Source: CAVQKZ01 sp963837325 (GTDB taxonomy: Bacteria; Actinomycetota; Actinomycetes; Mycobacteriales; Jatrophihabitantaceae). Taken from it: a stretch of DNA of 64,000 nt. Both the position numbers and the translations under genes were made by a program. The DNA is taken from positions 1,674,001-1,738,000 of the forward strand of contig CAWIMV010000001.1 in the NCBI GenBank assembly GCA_963837325.1, written 5' to 3'. Of the stretch, positions 24,947 through 32,943 are shown in pieces. Under the pieces are notes generated by a model that was not told the origin of the DNA, did no database searches, and saw only the letters and a program-made list of their open reading frames with translations. The first letter of the stretch is position 1. The number at the start of each line of letters is the position of its first letter.

Positions 24947-27936
24947 GACAGTGGCTTGGCATTGCGGGACGCCAACCAGGGCGCCAGGGCTTCGAAGAGG
25001 TCGGCTGAGTTCACCGGCTTGGACACGTAGTCGTTGGCTCCGGCATCCAGGCAGCGCTGGCGTTCGCCGTCGACGACCTTGCCGGTCACCGCGATGATCG
25101 GCAGGGCGATCGAGTCGGTGGTTCGCCTGATCGTCCGGATCGCTTCGTAGCCGTCCATCCCCGGCATCATGATGTCCATCAGGACCACGTCGAAGGCGCC
25201 CGGTTCGGCCAGCATCTTGATGGCCTCGAGACCGCTCTCTGCGTAGCCGGCACGCGCCCCGGCGCGCTCCAGGAGCGCGGTCATGGCGAAGACATTCCGC
25301 ATATCATCGTCGACGACGAGAACATGCGCACCCGCAAGGGGATTGATCCCGTGGTCCGGCCCCAGCGGCACCAGCGGCTCGACCGGCACCGACTCGTCGA
25401 CGACAGCTGCTTCCTTGGTCGCGATCCCTTCGGACGCCGGCGTGGGCTGCGGTGCGGCGAGTTGTGCTCCCGCAGCCGGGAGATAGACGGTGAACGTGCT
25501 GCCCCTGCCCGGCTGGCTGGCCACTTTGATGTCGCCGCCCAGCAGCCGGACGTATTCCCGGCTGATCGACAGGCCGAGACCGGTGCCGCCGTACAGCCGA
25601 GCGGTGCTGCCGTCACCCTGCGCGAATTCGTCGAAGATCCGCGCCTGATGGTGCTCCTCGATCCCGATCCCGCTGTCGGTCACCGCGAAGGCGAGCACGA
25701 ACGGCGCTCCGACCAGCGACTCGACGGCAGTGCTCCACCCGTCGGCGGCGATGCTGACCTGCACGCTGACCTCGCCACGCTCAGTGAACTTGAACGCGTT
25801 GCTGAGCAGGTTCTTCAACACCTGACGCAGTCGGTCCGGGTCGGTGACGATCGTTGCCGGGCAGCCGCGCGCGAGGTCGACCGTGTAGGCAAGCCCTTTC
25901 GCCTCGGCGACGGGTTCGAACTCACGGAGAATCGCATTGCCGAGCTGCTCGAGCGAGGCAGCCGCCATGTCGACGGTGACCGTGCCCGATTCAACTTTGG
26001 CCAGATCCAGGATGTCGTTGAGCAGGGTCAGCAGGTCGTGCCCAGAGGACCGGATGACGCTCGCGTACTGCACCTGGGTGGCGGTCATGTTGTGATCGGG
26101 ATTGGCCTCGAGCTGTTCGGCCAGGATCAACAAGCTGTTGAGCGGGGTGCGCAACTCGTGCGACATGTTGGCGATGAACTCCGACTTGTACCGTGACGAC
26201 ACCGCGAGCTGACCGGCCTTTTCCTCCAGCAGGCGAGCGGACTGTTCGACCTCGTCGTTCTTCTGCTCGACGTCGGCGTTGCGGTTGGCCAGCTGGGTGG
26301 CCTGCCGGGCCAGGTCTTCGTTCGAGTCGCGCAGTTCCTCCTGCTGAGCGCGAAGCTCCGCGGCCAGGGACTGGGACTGCTTGAGCAGGTTGTCGGTGCG
26401 GGTGTCGGCCTCGATCGTGTTGAGCACCAGGCCGATGCTTTCCGTGAGTTGATCCAGGAAGGCTTGGTGCGTCTGGCTGAAGGGCGAGAAGGAGGCCAGT
26501 TCGAACACGGCCCGGACGGAGCCCTCGAACAGCACCGGGACGACGATGATGTTGAGCGGGGGCGACGAGCCGAGCCCGGAGTTGATCCGCACGTAGTCGT
26601 CGGGGACCGAGGTGAACAGGATGCGCTTCTTCTCCTTGGCGCACTGGCCGACCATTCCCTCGCCGACGGCGAATGACGTCGAGAGGTGCTTGCGCTCCTG
26701 GTAGCCGTACCCGGCCTGCAGCTCGAGCTTCGGCTCGCCGGCGGCGGACGCGGCGCTCATCGAATAGAAGACGCCGTGCTGGGCCGACACGAGCGGAGCC
26801 AGTTCGGAAAGGATCATGTTGGACACCGCGTCCAGGTCGCGTTGGCCCTGGAGCATCCGGGTGAATCGCTCCCGGTTCGTCTTCAACCAGTCCTGCTCGA
26901 TGTTCTGCCGGGTCGTCTCGCGAAGGTTGCGGATCATCTCGTTGAGCTTGTCCTTCAGGGCGGCGACCTCGCCGCTCGCTTCCACGCTGACCTGCCGGGT
27001 CAGGTCGCCCTCGGTCACCGCCGTCGCGACCTCGGCGATCGCCCGGACCTGGTTGGTGAGGTTGGCCGCCAGCTGGTTGACGTTGTCGGTGAGGTCCTTC
27101 CAGACGCCGCCGATCTCCTTCGACTTGGCCTGCCCGCCGAGTCGGCCTTCGACTCCGACCTCGCGGGCGACACGCGTCACCTCTCCGGCGAACGCGTTGA
27201 GCTGGTCGACCATCGCGTTGACGGTGTTCTTCAGCTCGAGAAACTCGCCCTTCACGTCGATGGAGATCTTCTTGCTCAAGTCGCCGTTGGCCACTGCGGT
27301 CGTGACCTCGGCGATATTGCGGACCTGGCCGGTCAGGTTGCCGGCCATCAGGTTGACGTTGTCGGTGAGGTCCTTCCAGACGCCGCCGACCTCGATCGTC
27401 ACGGCCGCGGCCTGACCCAGCTTGCCCTCGGTGCCGACCTCGCGCGCGACGCGGGTGACTTCGGAGATGAAGCCGTTGAGCTGGTCGACCATCGCGTTGA
27501 TCGTGTTCTTCAGATCCAGCATCTCGCCGCGCACATCGATCGAGATCTTCTTGCTGAGGTCACCGCCGGCGACGGCCCCGATCACTCGCTGCATCTCACT
27601 CGTCGGCCGGACCAGCGCGTCGATCAGGCTGTTTACCGACTCGACGCTGCCCGACCAGCTCTGCGCCCACCCGCCGAGCATCAGCCGTTGGGAGAGCCGG
27701 CCCTGCTTGCCGACGACGTCGCTGACACGGGCCAGTTCCCCGTCGAAGGCCTGGTTGGCGATGATCACGTCGTTCAGGCTGTCGGCCACCTTGCCGGCGA
27801 CGCCGGTCCATTCGAGGGGCATGCGGGCGGTGAAGTCGCCGGCCTTCACCCGCGCCAGAACGCCGAGCAACACGGTGAGTTCGGCGGTGTCGTCCGCCGT
27901 CCCGGTGCCCGCGCCGTTGCTCGCCGAACTGGTCAT
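24943..27936 (-). CDS. Soluble hybrid histidine kinase: HAMP array-GAF-HisKA-HATPase-REC
   Basis: A 997-residue hybrid kinase with no membrane segment. Residues ~20-350 are a chain of about four HAMP-like units with repeating INAMVDQLNGF / VAREVGxEG motifs, as in fungal group III (Nik1-type) kinases. A GAF domain (~365-510), a long coiled coil (~520-580), HisKA with MSHELRTP (~591), HATPase with LLSNAFKF and GTGLGLSI, and a C-terminal REC with LMDIMMPGMDG (~919) follow. The RBS is GGAG, 8 bases before ATG 27936. Coupled by 4 bp to the REC-PAS-GGDEF gene. Likely senses a cytoplasmic or osmotic signal and feeds c-di-GMP output. Confidence 0.94.
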   Translation of the reverse strand: MTSSASNGAGTGTADDTAELTVLLGVLARVKAGDFTARMPLEWTGVAGKVADSLNDVIIANQAFDGELARVSDVVGKQGRLSQRLMLGGWAQSWSGSVESVNSLIDALVRPTSEMQRVIGAVAGGDLSKKISIDVRGEMLDLKNTINAMVDQLNGFISEVTRVAREVGTEGKLGQAAAVTIEVGGVWKDLTDNVNLMAGNLTGQVRNIAEVTTAVANGDLSKKISIDVKGEFLELKNTVNAMVDQLNAFAGEVTRVAREVGVEGRLGGQAKSKEIGGVWKDLTDNVNQLAANLTNQVRAIAEVATAVTEGDLTRQVSVEASGEVAALKDKLNEMIRNLRETTRQNIEQDWLKTNRERFTRMLQGQRDLDAVSNMILSELAPLVSAQHGVFYSMSAASAAGEPKLELQAGYGYQERKHLSTSFAVGEGMVGQCAKEKKRILFTSVPDDYVRINSGLGSSPPLNIIVVPVLFEGSVRAVFELASFSPFSQTHQAFLDQLTESIGLVLNTIEADTRTDNLLKQSQSLAAELRAQQEELRDSNEDLARQATQLANRNADVEQKNDEVEQSARLLEEKAGQLAVSSRYKSEFIANMSHELRTPLNSLLILAEQLEANPDHNMTATQVQYASVIRSSGHDLLTLLNDILDLAKVESGTVTVDMAAASLEQLGNAILREFEPVAEAKGLAYTVDLARGCPATIVTDPDRLRQVLKNLLSNAFKFTERGEVSVQVSIAADGWSTAVESLVGAPFVLAFAVTDSGIGIEEHHQARIFDEFAQGDGSTARLYGGTGLGLSISREYVRLLGGDIKVASQPGRGSTFTVYLPAAGAQLAAPQPTPASEGIATKEAAVVDESVPVEPLVPLGPDHGINPLAGAHVLVVDDDMRNVFAMTALLERAGARAGYAESGLEAIKMLAEPGAFDVVLMDIMMPGMDGYEAIRTIRRTTDSIALPIIAVTGKVVDGERQRCLDAGANDYVSKPVNSADLFEALAPWLASRNAKPLS

Positions 27937-28117
27937 CGTCGTCTCCGTCGAGGTGGAAGTGCGCTGTCGCTGTTCAACCCATCGGCTGTCGCGGGCCGAA
28001 CAAGAGTGGCCAGGCCCGCGTCTTGGCCGGCAGTCGGCGAAATCGACCTGTTAAGCCCGGTATGCCAAGTCCGTGGGCGGCCGCGTCGGGCCGGCCACGA
28101 CCTGAAAGGGTGACCCG

Positions 28118-28654
28118 GTGTTCAGCTATGAGTTCGAAGACAAGCGTCCGACGATTGCCGACGACGCGTTCATCGCTCCCACCGCCACCCTCATCGGCGA
28201 TGTGACCGTAGAGGCCGGGGCCTCGATCTGGTACGGCGCCGTGTTGCGCGGCGACTGCGGGCCGATCGTGATCCGCGAGCGCGCCAACGTGCAGGACGGC
28301 TCCGTGCTGCACTGTCCGCCCGACGTCACGACCGAAATCGGCCGGGGGGCGACCGTGGCCCACCAGTGCGTCGTGCACGGCGCGGTGCTGGAGGACGAGG
28401 CGCTGGTCGCCAACGGGTGCATCGTGCTCGACGGTGCCCGCATCGGCGCCCGTTCGCTGGTGGCAGCGCAGTCTCTCGTGGCCGCCGGAGCGGTGATCCC
28501 GCCCGGAGTCTTGGCTGCGGGAGCGCCGGCCGTGGTGAAGAAGGACCTCGAGGGGACGCCCGCGCAGCTGTGGGTCCAGCTCAACCCGACGTTCTATCCC
28601 GAGCTTGCCCAGCGCCACCGCACGGGTCTGCGGCCGTTGTCCGCTCTGCCCTAG
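28118..28654 (+). CDS. Gamma-carbonic anhydrase-like hexapeptide-repeat protein
   Basis: A 178-residue left-handed beta-helix protein of the gamma-carbonic-anhydrase/PaaY group. Hexapeptide repeats run from about residue 15 to 140. Candidate zinc ligands are His in SVLHCPP (~68) and His-x4-His in VAHQCVVHG (~85-90), so the metal site looks intact. Members are trimers that bind Zn/Fe; activity ranges from CO2 hydration to assisting thioesterases or metal-enzyme assembly. Start GTG 28118 is preceded by GAAAGGG. It is not clearly part of the molybdenum hydroxylase cluster that follows. It ends convergently, sharing CTAG with the mocA-like stop. Confidence 0.88.
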   Translation: MFSYEFEDKRPTIADDAFIAPTATLIGDVTVEAGASIWYGAVLRGDCGPIVIRERANVQDGSVLHCPPDVTTEIGRGATVAHQCVVHGAVLEDEALVANGCIVLDGARIGARSLVAAQSLVAAGAVIPPGVLAAGAPAVVKKDLEGTPAQLWVQLNPTFYPELAQRHRTGLRPLSALP

Positions 28655-29223
28655 GCCCGCGACCCCTGGTCGTCCATCCAGCGCGAGAGGTCCTCGGGGG
28701 TGTCCAGGTCCGACGGGTCGCCCTCGACCTCGATCTCATCGACCAGCTCCGGATGGGCCGCGAGATAGGTCCGGGCACCCTCGTCCGGTCCAGCCCGGTC
28801 CAGCGCGGCCCGCCACGACTGCGGTGCCATCACGGTCGGGTGACCGCGACTTCCCTGATAACTGGCGACGGCGACCCGGCCCGGTTGCCAGGCGGTGACC
28901 ACAGCCCGCACCGCGTCGGTCGAGACGCCGGGCAGGTCGACGAGCAGCACCGCCAGTGCGTCGGCTTCTGCGCCAGTGGCGTCCACCGCCAGAGCCAACG
29001 ACGACCGCATGCCGCGATCGGGTTCGGCGTTTACGACCACCCGCGCGTCAGCGACATCGACGCCCGCCCGGACCACGGCGAGAACTTCGACGCACCCGCC
29101 CTGTTTCAGGGCAGCGACGGCACGGTCGACCAGACGGGCACCGTCCACCCGCAGGACCGCTTTCGGGGCACCCATCCGGCTGCCGGAGCCGGCCGCCAAA
29201 ACCGCCCCGATCACGCTCGCCAC
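28651..29223 (-). CDS. mocA: MobA/MocA-like molybdenum cofactor nucleotidyltransferase
   Basis: A 190-residue NTP-transferase. LAAGSGSRMGAPKAVL at the start is the nucleotide-binding loop; LLVDLPGV carries the metal-binding Asp; SYQGSRGHPTVM is typical of MocA-type enzymes that join CMP to molybdopterin. MocA makes the cytosine dinucleotide cofactor used by the xanthine-oxidase-family enzymes. It is divergent from coxD by ~46 bp, consistent with serving the CoxL enzyme encoded downstream. GMP-transferring MobA cannot be excluded by sequence alone. Confidence 0.82.
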   Translation of the reverse strand: MASVIGAVLAAGSGSRMGAPKAVLRVDGARLVDRAVAALKQGGCVEVLAVVRAGVDVADARVVVNAEPDRGMRSSLALAVDATGAEADALAVLLVDLPGVSTDAVRAVVTAWQPGRVAVASYQGSRGHPTVMAPQSWRAALDRAGPDEGARTYLAAHPELVDEIEVEGDPSDLDTPEDLSRWMDDQGSRA

Positions 29224-29269
29224 GCGGTCAGACTATGCGGGCGCGGGTCAAAGAGGTGATGCTCGAAGG

Positions 29270-30154
29270 ATGCAGCCGAGATCATTCGACAACCCGACCG
29301 AGGTGGCCAAGGCCCTCGACGCGGCCGGCTACCTGCCGGACATCGGCGTGGCGACCGCGGCGTATCTGGCCATCCGGATGAGCCGCCCGCTGTTCCTGGA
29401 AGGCGACCCGGGGGTCGGCAAGACCGCGCTGGCGCAGGCGTTGGCCGACATCACTGGTTCGCAGTTGGTGCGCCTGCAGTGCTACGAGGGCATCGACGCC
29501 AGCCAGGCGCTCTACGACTGGGACTTCCCCCGCCAGATCCTGCACCTGCGCGCGGCGGGCGACAGCGCGGACACCGCGACGCTCGAGGCCTCGTTGTACG
29601 ACCGGCGGTTCCTCGTCGCCCGTCCGATTCTGCAGGCCCTGGAACGCAGCCCGTCGGTGTTGCTCATCGACGAGATCGACCGCGCCGACGACGAGTTCGA
29701 AGCGTTCCTCCTCGAAGTGCTGGCCGACAATGCCGTGAGCATCCCGGAGCTCGGCACGATCCGGGCCGAAACGCCGCCGCTGGTCGTGCTGACGTCGAAC
29801 CGGACGCGCGAGGTCCACGACGCCCTGAAACGGCGCTGCCTGTACCACTGGGTCGCGCACCCCACGTTCGCGCGCGAGGTTGAGATCGTCCGCCGCCACA
29901 TCCCCGACGTCGCTGAGCGGCTGGCCCGCGATGTGGCCGCGGCGGTAAGCCGATTGCGCGAGTCCGATCTGCTCAAGCCGCCCGGGATAGCCGAGACGAT
30001 CGACTGGGCCCAGGCGCTGCACATCCTCGGTGCCTCCGGACTGGAGGAAGATCTCGCCGCAGCCACCCTGGGTGCCGCGGTGAAGTACCACGAGGACGAG
30101 GTCCGCGTCCGCCGCGACATCCTTCCCCAGCTCGCGGAAGAACTGGCGCAATGA
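29270..30154 (+). CDS. coxD: MoxR-type AAA+ ATPase, CoxD-like
   Basis: A 294-residue MoxR-family ATPase. Walker A EGDPGVGKTALA (~45), Walker B LLIDEIDRADDEFEAFLLE (~130) and sensor TSNRTREVHDALKRRCLYH are all present. In Oligotropha CoxD acts as a chaperone needed to form the [CuSMoO2] centre of CO dehydrogenase. ATG 29270 (MQPRSFDNP) is chosen because homologues begin close to the FDNPTEVAKAL segment; AGAGG is ~11 bases upstream. A long upstream open frame lies opposite mocA and is not coding. Overlaps coxE by 4 bp. Confidence 0.9.
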   Translation: MQPRSFDNPTEVAKALDAAGYLPDIGVATAAYLAIRMSRPLFLEGDPGVGKTALAQALADITGSQLVRLQCYEGIDASQALYDWDFPRQILHLRAAGDSADTATLEASLYDRRFLVARPILQALERSPSVLLIDEIDRADDEFEAFLLEVLADNAVSIPELGTIRAETPPLVVLTSNRTREVHDALKRRCLYHWVAHPTFAREVEIVRRHIPDVAERLARDVAAAVSRLRESDLLKPPGIAETIDWAQALHILGASGLEEDLAAATLGAAVKYHEDEVRVRRDILPQLAEELAQ

Positions 30155-31263
30155 CCGCTCCGGACCCCGTTCTCACCGTCACCGGGTTCGCCCGGGCCCT
30201 TCGCGAGGCCGGCGTGGCCGCCGACCGCACCCGGCTGACCACGAGCCTGGCCGCTGTTGCCTGCGTCGACCCGCTCGACGTCGAGCAGGTCTACTGGGCC
30301 ACTCGGCTGGCCCTATGTTCGGAGCCGGACGATCTGCCCCGCTTCGACGCGCTGTTCGATGCCTGGTTCCGGCGCCGGATGCCCCGCCTGCCCGGACCGG
30401 TCCGGCCCACCCCGACGCCTCGACCGGTGCCGGGCCGGCCGCTGAGCACCGACGAACAGGGCGGCGAGCAGGAACCCGAGGACGATCCCCTCGCGACCGC
30501 CGCCACCGACACCGAGATCCTCCGGCGGCACGACATCGTCGCACTCAGTGCCGACGAACGGGCTGAGGTCAACCGGATGATCGCCCTGCTCGCCCCGCGG
30601 GTCGCCACCCGGCGCACTCAGCGGCGTCGTCGTGGCGGCGCCGAACGAATCGACGTGCAGCGCACGGTGCGGACGATGTTGCGTGATGGCGGGGAACCTG
30701 GGCTGTTGGTTTACGACCGCCGGCGCGACAAACCCCGCCGCCTCGTGCTGCTCATCGACGTGAGCGGCTCGATGTCGCCCTACGCCGACGTGCTGCTTCG
30801 TTTCGCCCACGCGGCCGTGCGGGTCTCCCCCGGCCGCACCGAGGTTTTCACCGTCAGCACGCGGCTCACCCGGGTCACCCGCCAGTTGCGGCTGCGCGAT
30901 CCCGAGCTGGCACTGCGCGCGGCCGGTCAGGCCATTCCGGACTGGAGCGGGGGTACTCGTCTGGGTGAGTCCCTGCGTGCGTTCCTGGACCGCTGGGGCC
31001 AACGCGGCACCGCCCGGCGGGCCGTCGTCGTTCTCGCGTCCGACGGTTGGGAACGGGGCGAGTCCGACCTGCTCGGGGAGCAGATGGCGCGGCTCGCCCG
31101 ACTGTCGCACAAGATCGTCTGGATCAACCCCCACCGCGGCAAGGCCGGTTTCGCCCCCGCAACCGGAGGTATGTTGGCTGCCTTGCCCCACATCGATGAG
31201 CTCGTCGCCGGTCACAGCTTCGACGCGCTCTGCTCCGTCGCCGAGGTGATCTCCCGTGCGTGA
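30151..31263 (+). CDS. coxE: VWA-domain protein, CoxE-like
   Basis: A 370-residue protein with a C-terminal von Willebrand factor A domain; the MIDAS motif is LIDVSGSMS (~205), with a Thr in SGGTRLG and Asp in VVLASDGWE completing it. An acidic, Pro-rich linker (~75-115) separates an alpha-helical N-terminal region. MoxR ATPases and VWA proteins work in pairs in metal-centre maturation; CoxD/CoxE is the case known for CO dehydrogenase. Overlaps coxD by 4 bp and the next gene by 8 bp. Confidence 0.9.
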   Translation: MTAPDPVLTVTGFARALREAGVAADRTRLTTSLAAVACVDPLDVEQVYWATRLALCSEPDDLPRFDALFDAWFRRRMPRLPGPVRPTPTPRPVPGRPLSTDEQGGEQEPEDDPLATAATDTEILRRHDIVALSADERAEVNRMIALLAPRVATRRTQRRRRGGAERIDVQRTVRTMLRDGGEPGLLVYDRRRDKPRRLVLLIDVSGSMSPYADVLLRFAHAAVRVSPGRTEVFTVSTRLTRVTRQLRLRDPELALRAAGQAIPDWSGGTRLGESLRAFLDRWGQRGTARRAVVVLASDGWERGESDLLGEQMARLARLSHKIVWINPHRGKAGFAPATGGMLAALPHIDELVAGHSFDALCSVAEVISRA

Positions 31264-32356
31264 CGTGATCTCCGAGCTCGAATCGTGGTGGCGCGCCGGC
31301 GAGGCCGTAGGCGTGGGCACGGTCGTGGGCACCTGGAAGTCCGCACCGCGCCAGCCGGGTGCGTCGATGCTGGTCGGCCCAGAGGGGACGGCCGTCGGCA
31401 GCGTCTCGGGGGGGTGTGTCGAGGGCGCCGTCTACGAGTTGGCCGAAGCGTCGAGGGCGAGCGGCGAACCGGTGCTCCAGCGTTACGGCGTCAGTGACGA
31501 CGACGCGTTCGCCGTCGGCCTCACCTGCGGCGGCATCATCGACATCTTCGTCGAGCGGGTGGACCGAGAGAGCTTTCCGGAGCTCGGCGACATCGCCGAC
31601 GACATCCGGACGGGTCGTCCGGTGGCAGTGGCAACGTTGATCAGCGGAGTCGATGCCGAACGACTCGGGCGCCGGCTGGTCATGCGCGAAGGGGTCGTCA
31701 GCGGATCGCTCGGCAGCGAGCGACTTGACGACGCGGTCCGCGACGACGCGACCGGGATGTTGCTGCAGGGCCGCACTGGAATCGTCCACTACGGCCCCGA
31801 CGGTGAGCGCCGCGGCGACGACATCGCGGTATTCGTCGCGTCGTATGCGCCGCGCCCCCGAATGATCGTCTTCGGCGCGATCGACTTCGCCGCGGCCGTC
31901 GCCCGGGTCGGGTCGTTCCTGGGCTACCGGGTCACCGTGTGCGACGCCCGGCCGACCTTCGCCACCGCGCGACGCTTTCCCGAGGCCGATGAGGTGATCG
32001 TGGAGTGGCCCCATCGCTACCTGAGCCAGACCGAGGTCGACGCGCGCACGGTCGTCTGCGTGCTCACCCACGACCCGAAGTTCGACGTCCCCCTGCTGGA
32101 GATTGCGCTGCGCCTGCCACTGGCCTACGTCGGCGCGATGGGTTCTCGGCGCACGAACGACGACCGGCTCAAGCGCCTGCGCGAGCTCGGCCTGACCGAC
32201 GACGAGCTGGCCCGGCTGCACGCGCCGATCGGACTGGACGTCGGCGCCCGGACACCTGAGGAGACCGCGGTATCCGTCGCCGCCGAACTCATCGCCTCCC
32301 GCTGGGGCGGCACCGGCTCACAGCTGCGAAACATCGACGGCCCGATCCACCACTGA
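31256..32356 (+). CDS. XdhC/CoxF-like maturation factor
   Basis: A 366-residue XdhC/CoxI-family protein. The N-terminal XdhC part has GTVVGTWKSAPRQPGASMLV and SVSGGCVEGAVYE with the LTCGGIIDIFVE segment. The C-terminal Rossmann part (PRMIVFGAIDFAAAVARVG ... AYVGAMGSRRTNDDR) follows. XdhC binds Mo cofactor, protects it during sulfuration and inserts it into the hydroxylase. Start GTG 31256 overlaps coxE by 8 bp. A ~100-bp gap follows before coxS, so the structural genes may have their own promoter. Confidence 0.92.
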   Translation: MRDVISELESWWRAGEAVGVGTVVGTWKSAPRQPGASMLVGPEGTAVGSVSGGCVEGAVYELAEASRASGEPVLQRYGVSDDDAFAVGLTCGGIIDIFVERVDRESFPELGDIADDIRTGRPVAVATLISGVDAERLGRRLVMREGVVSGSLGSERLDDAVRDDATGMLLQGRTGIVHYGPDGERRGDDIAVFVASYAPRPRMIVFGAIDFAAAVARVGSFLGYRVTVCDARPTFATARRFPEADEVIVEWPHRYLSQTEVDARTVVCVLTHDPKFDVPLLEIALRLPLAYVGAMGSRRTNDDRLKRLRELGLTDDELARLHAPIGLDVGARTPEETAVSVAAELIASRWGGTGSQLRNIDGPIHH

Positions 32357-32457
32357 TTCTGCTTCGGGAGTGTCCACAGCCGGTGAGCGCGACATAGATC
32401 CTCGTAATGCGGATCACAGTTGGGTACGGTCGGATTTCTACCCCCGCGGAGGCTCCC

Positions 32458-32943
32458 ATGACGAAGATCAATGTCATTGTCGACGGCATTTCCTACGCTG
32501 ACGAGGTCGAGCCGAGAACCCTGCTGGTCCACTATTTGCGAGAGCAGTTGGGCAAGGTCGGCACGGTCGTCGGGTGCGACACCAGCAACTGCGGCTCGTG
32601 CACGGTGTCACTCGACGGGCAGAGCGTGAAGAGTTGCACGCTGCTGGCCGTGCAGGCCGACGGAGGTGACATCACCACCGTTGAGGGCCTCGGCGGACCG
32701 GACGGCACGCTCGATCCGGTGCAGCAGGCGTTTCACGACAACCACGCCCTGCAATGCGGTTTCTGTACCCCGGGCATGATGATGGCCGCGCGGGATCTGC
32801 TCCACGAGAACCCGAATCCGTCCGAGCACGACATCCGGGAAGGCATCGAGGGCAACCTCTGCCGCTGCACCGGCTACGAGAACATCGTCAGAGCCGTGCA
32901 GTCCGCCGCGAAGGCGATGAGTCCGACCGGAGGTCAGTCATGA
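32458..32943 (+). CDS. coxS: CO dehydrogenase-type small subunit, 2x[2Fe-2S]
   Basis: Iron-sulfur subunit, 161 residues. The N-terminal plant-ferredoxin-like cluster uses GCDTSNCGSC and a later Cys (VKSC); the C-terminal cluster uses QCGFCTPGM and LCRCTGY, all eight Cys present. It passes electrons from the Mo site in the large subunit to FAD. ATG 32458 (MTKINVIVDG) is chosen because GGAGG lies 6 bases upstream. The frame is open to 32407 but without an RBS. Stop and coxL start overlap as ATGA. Confidence 0.96.
   Translation: MTKINVIVDGISYADEVEPRTLLVHYLREQLGKVGTVVGCDTSNCGSCTVSLDGQSVKSCTLLAVQADGGDITTVEGLGGPDGTLDPVQQAFHDNHALQCGFCTPGMMMAARDLLHENPNPSEHDIREGIEGNLCRCTGYENIVRAVQSAAKAMSPTGGQS

Noticed and set aside
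32370..32378. Isolated GTGTCCACA before coxS as a DnaA box
   Set aside because: Single copy with one mismatch; the same extended string occurs inside the HIT gene near 13389, so it is not informative.
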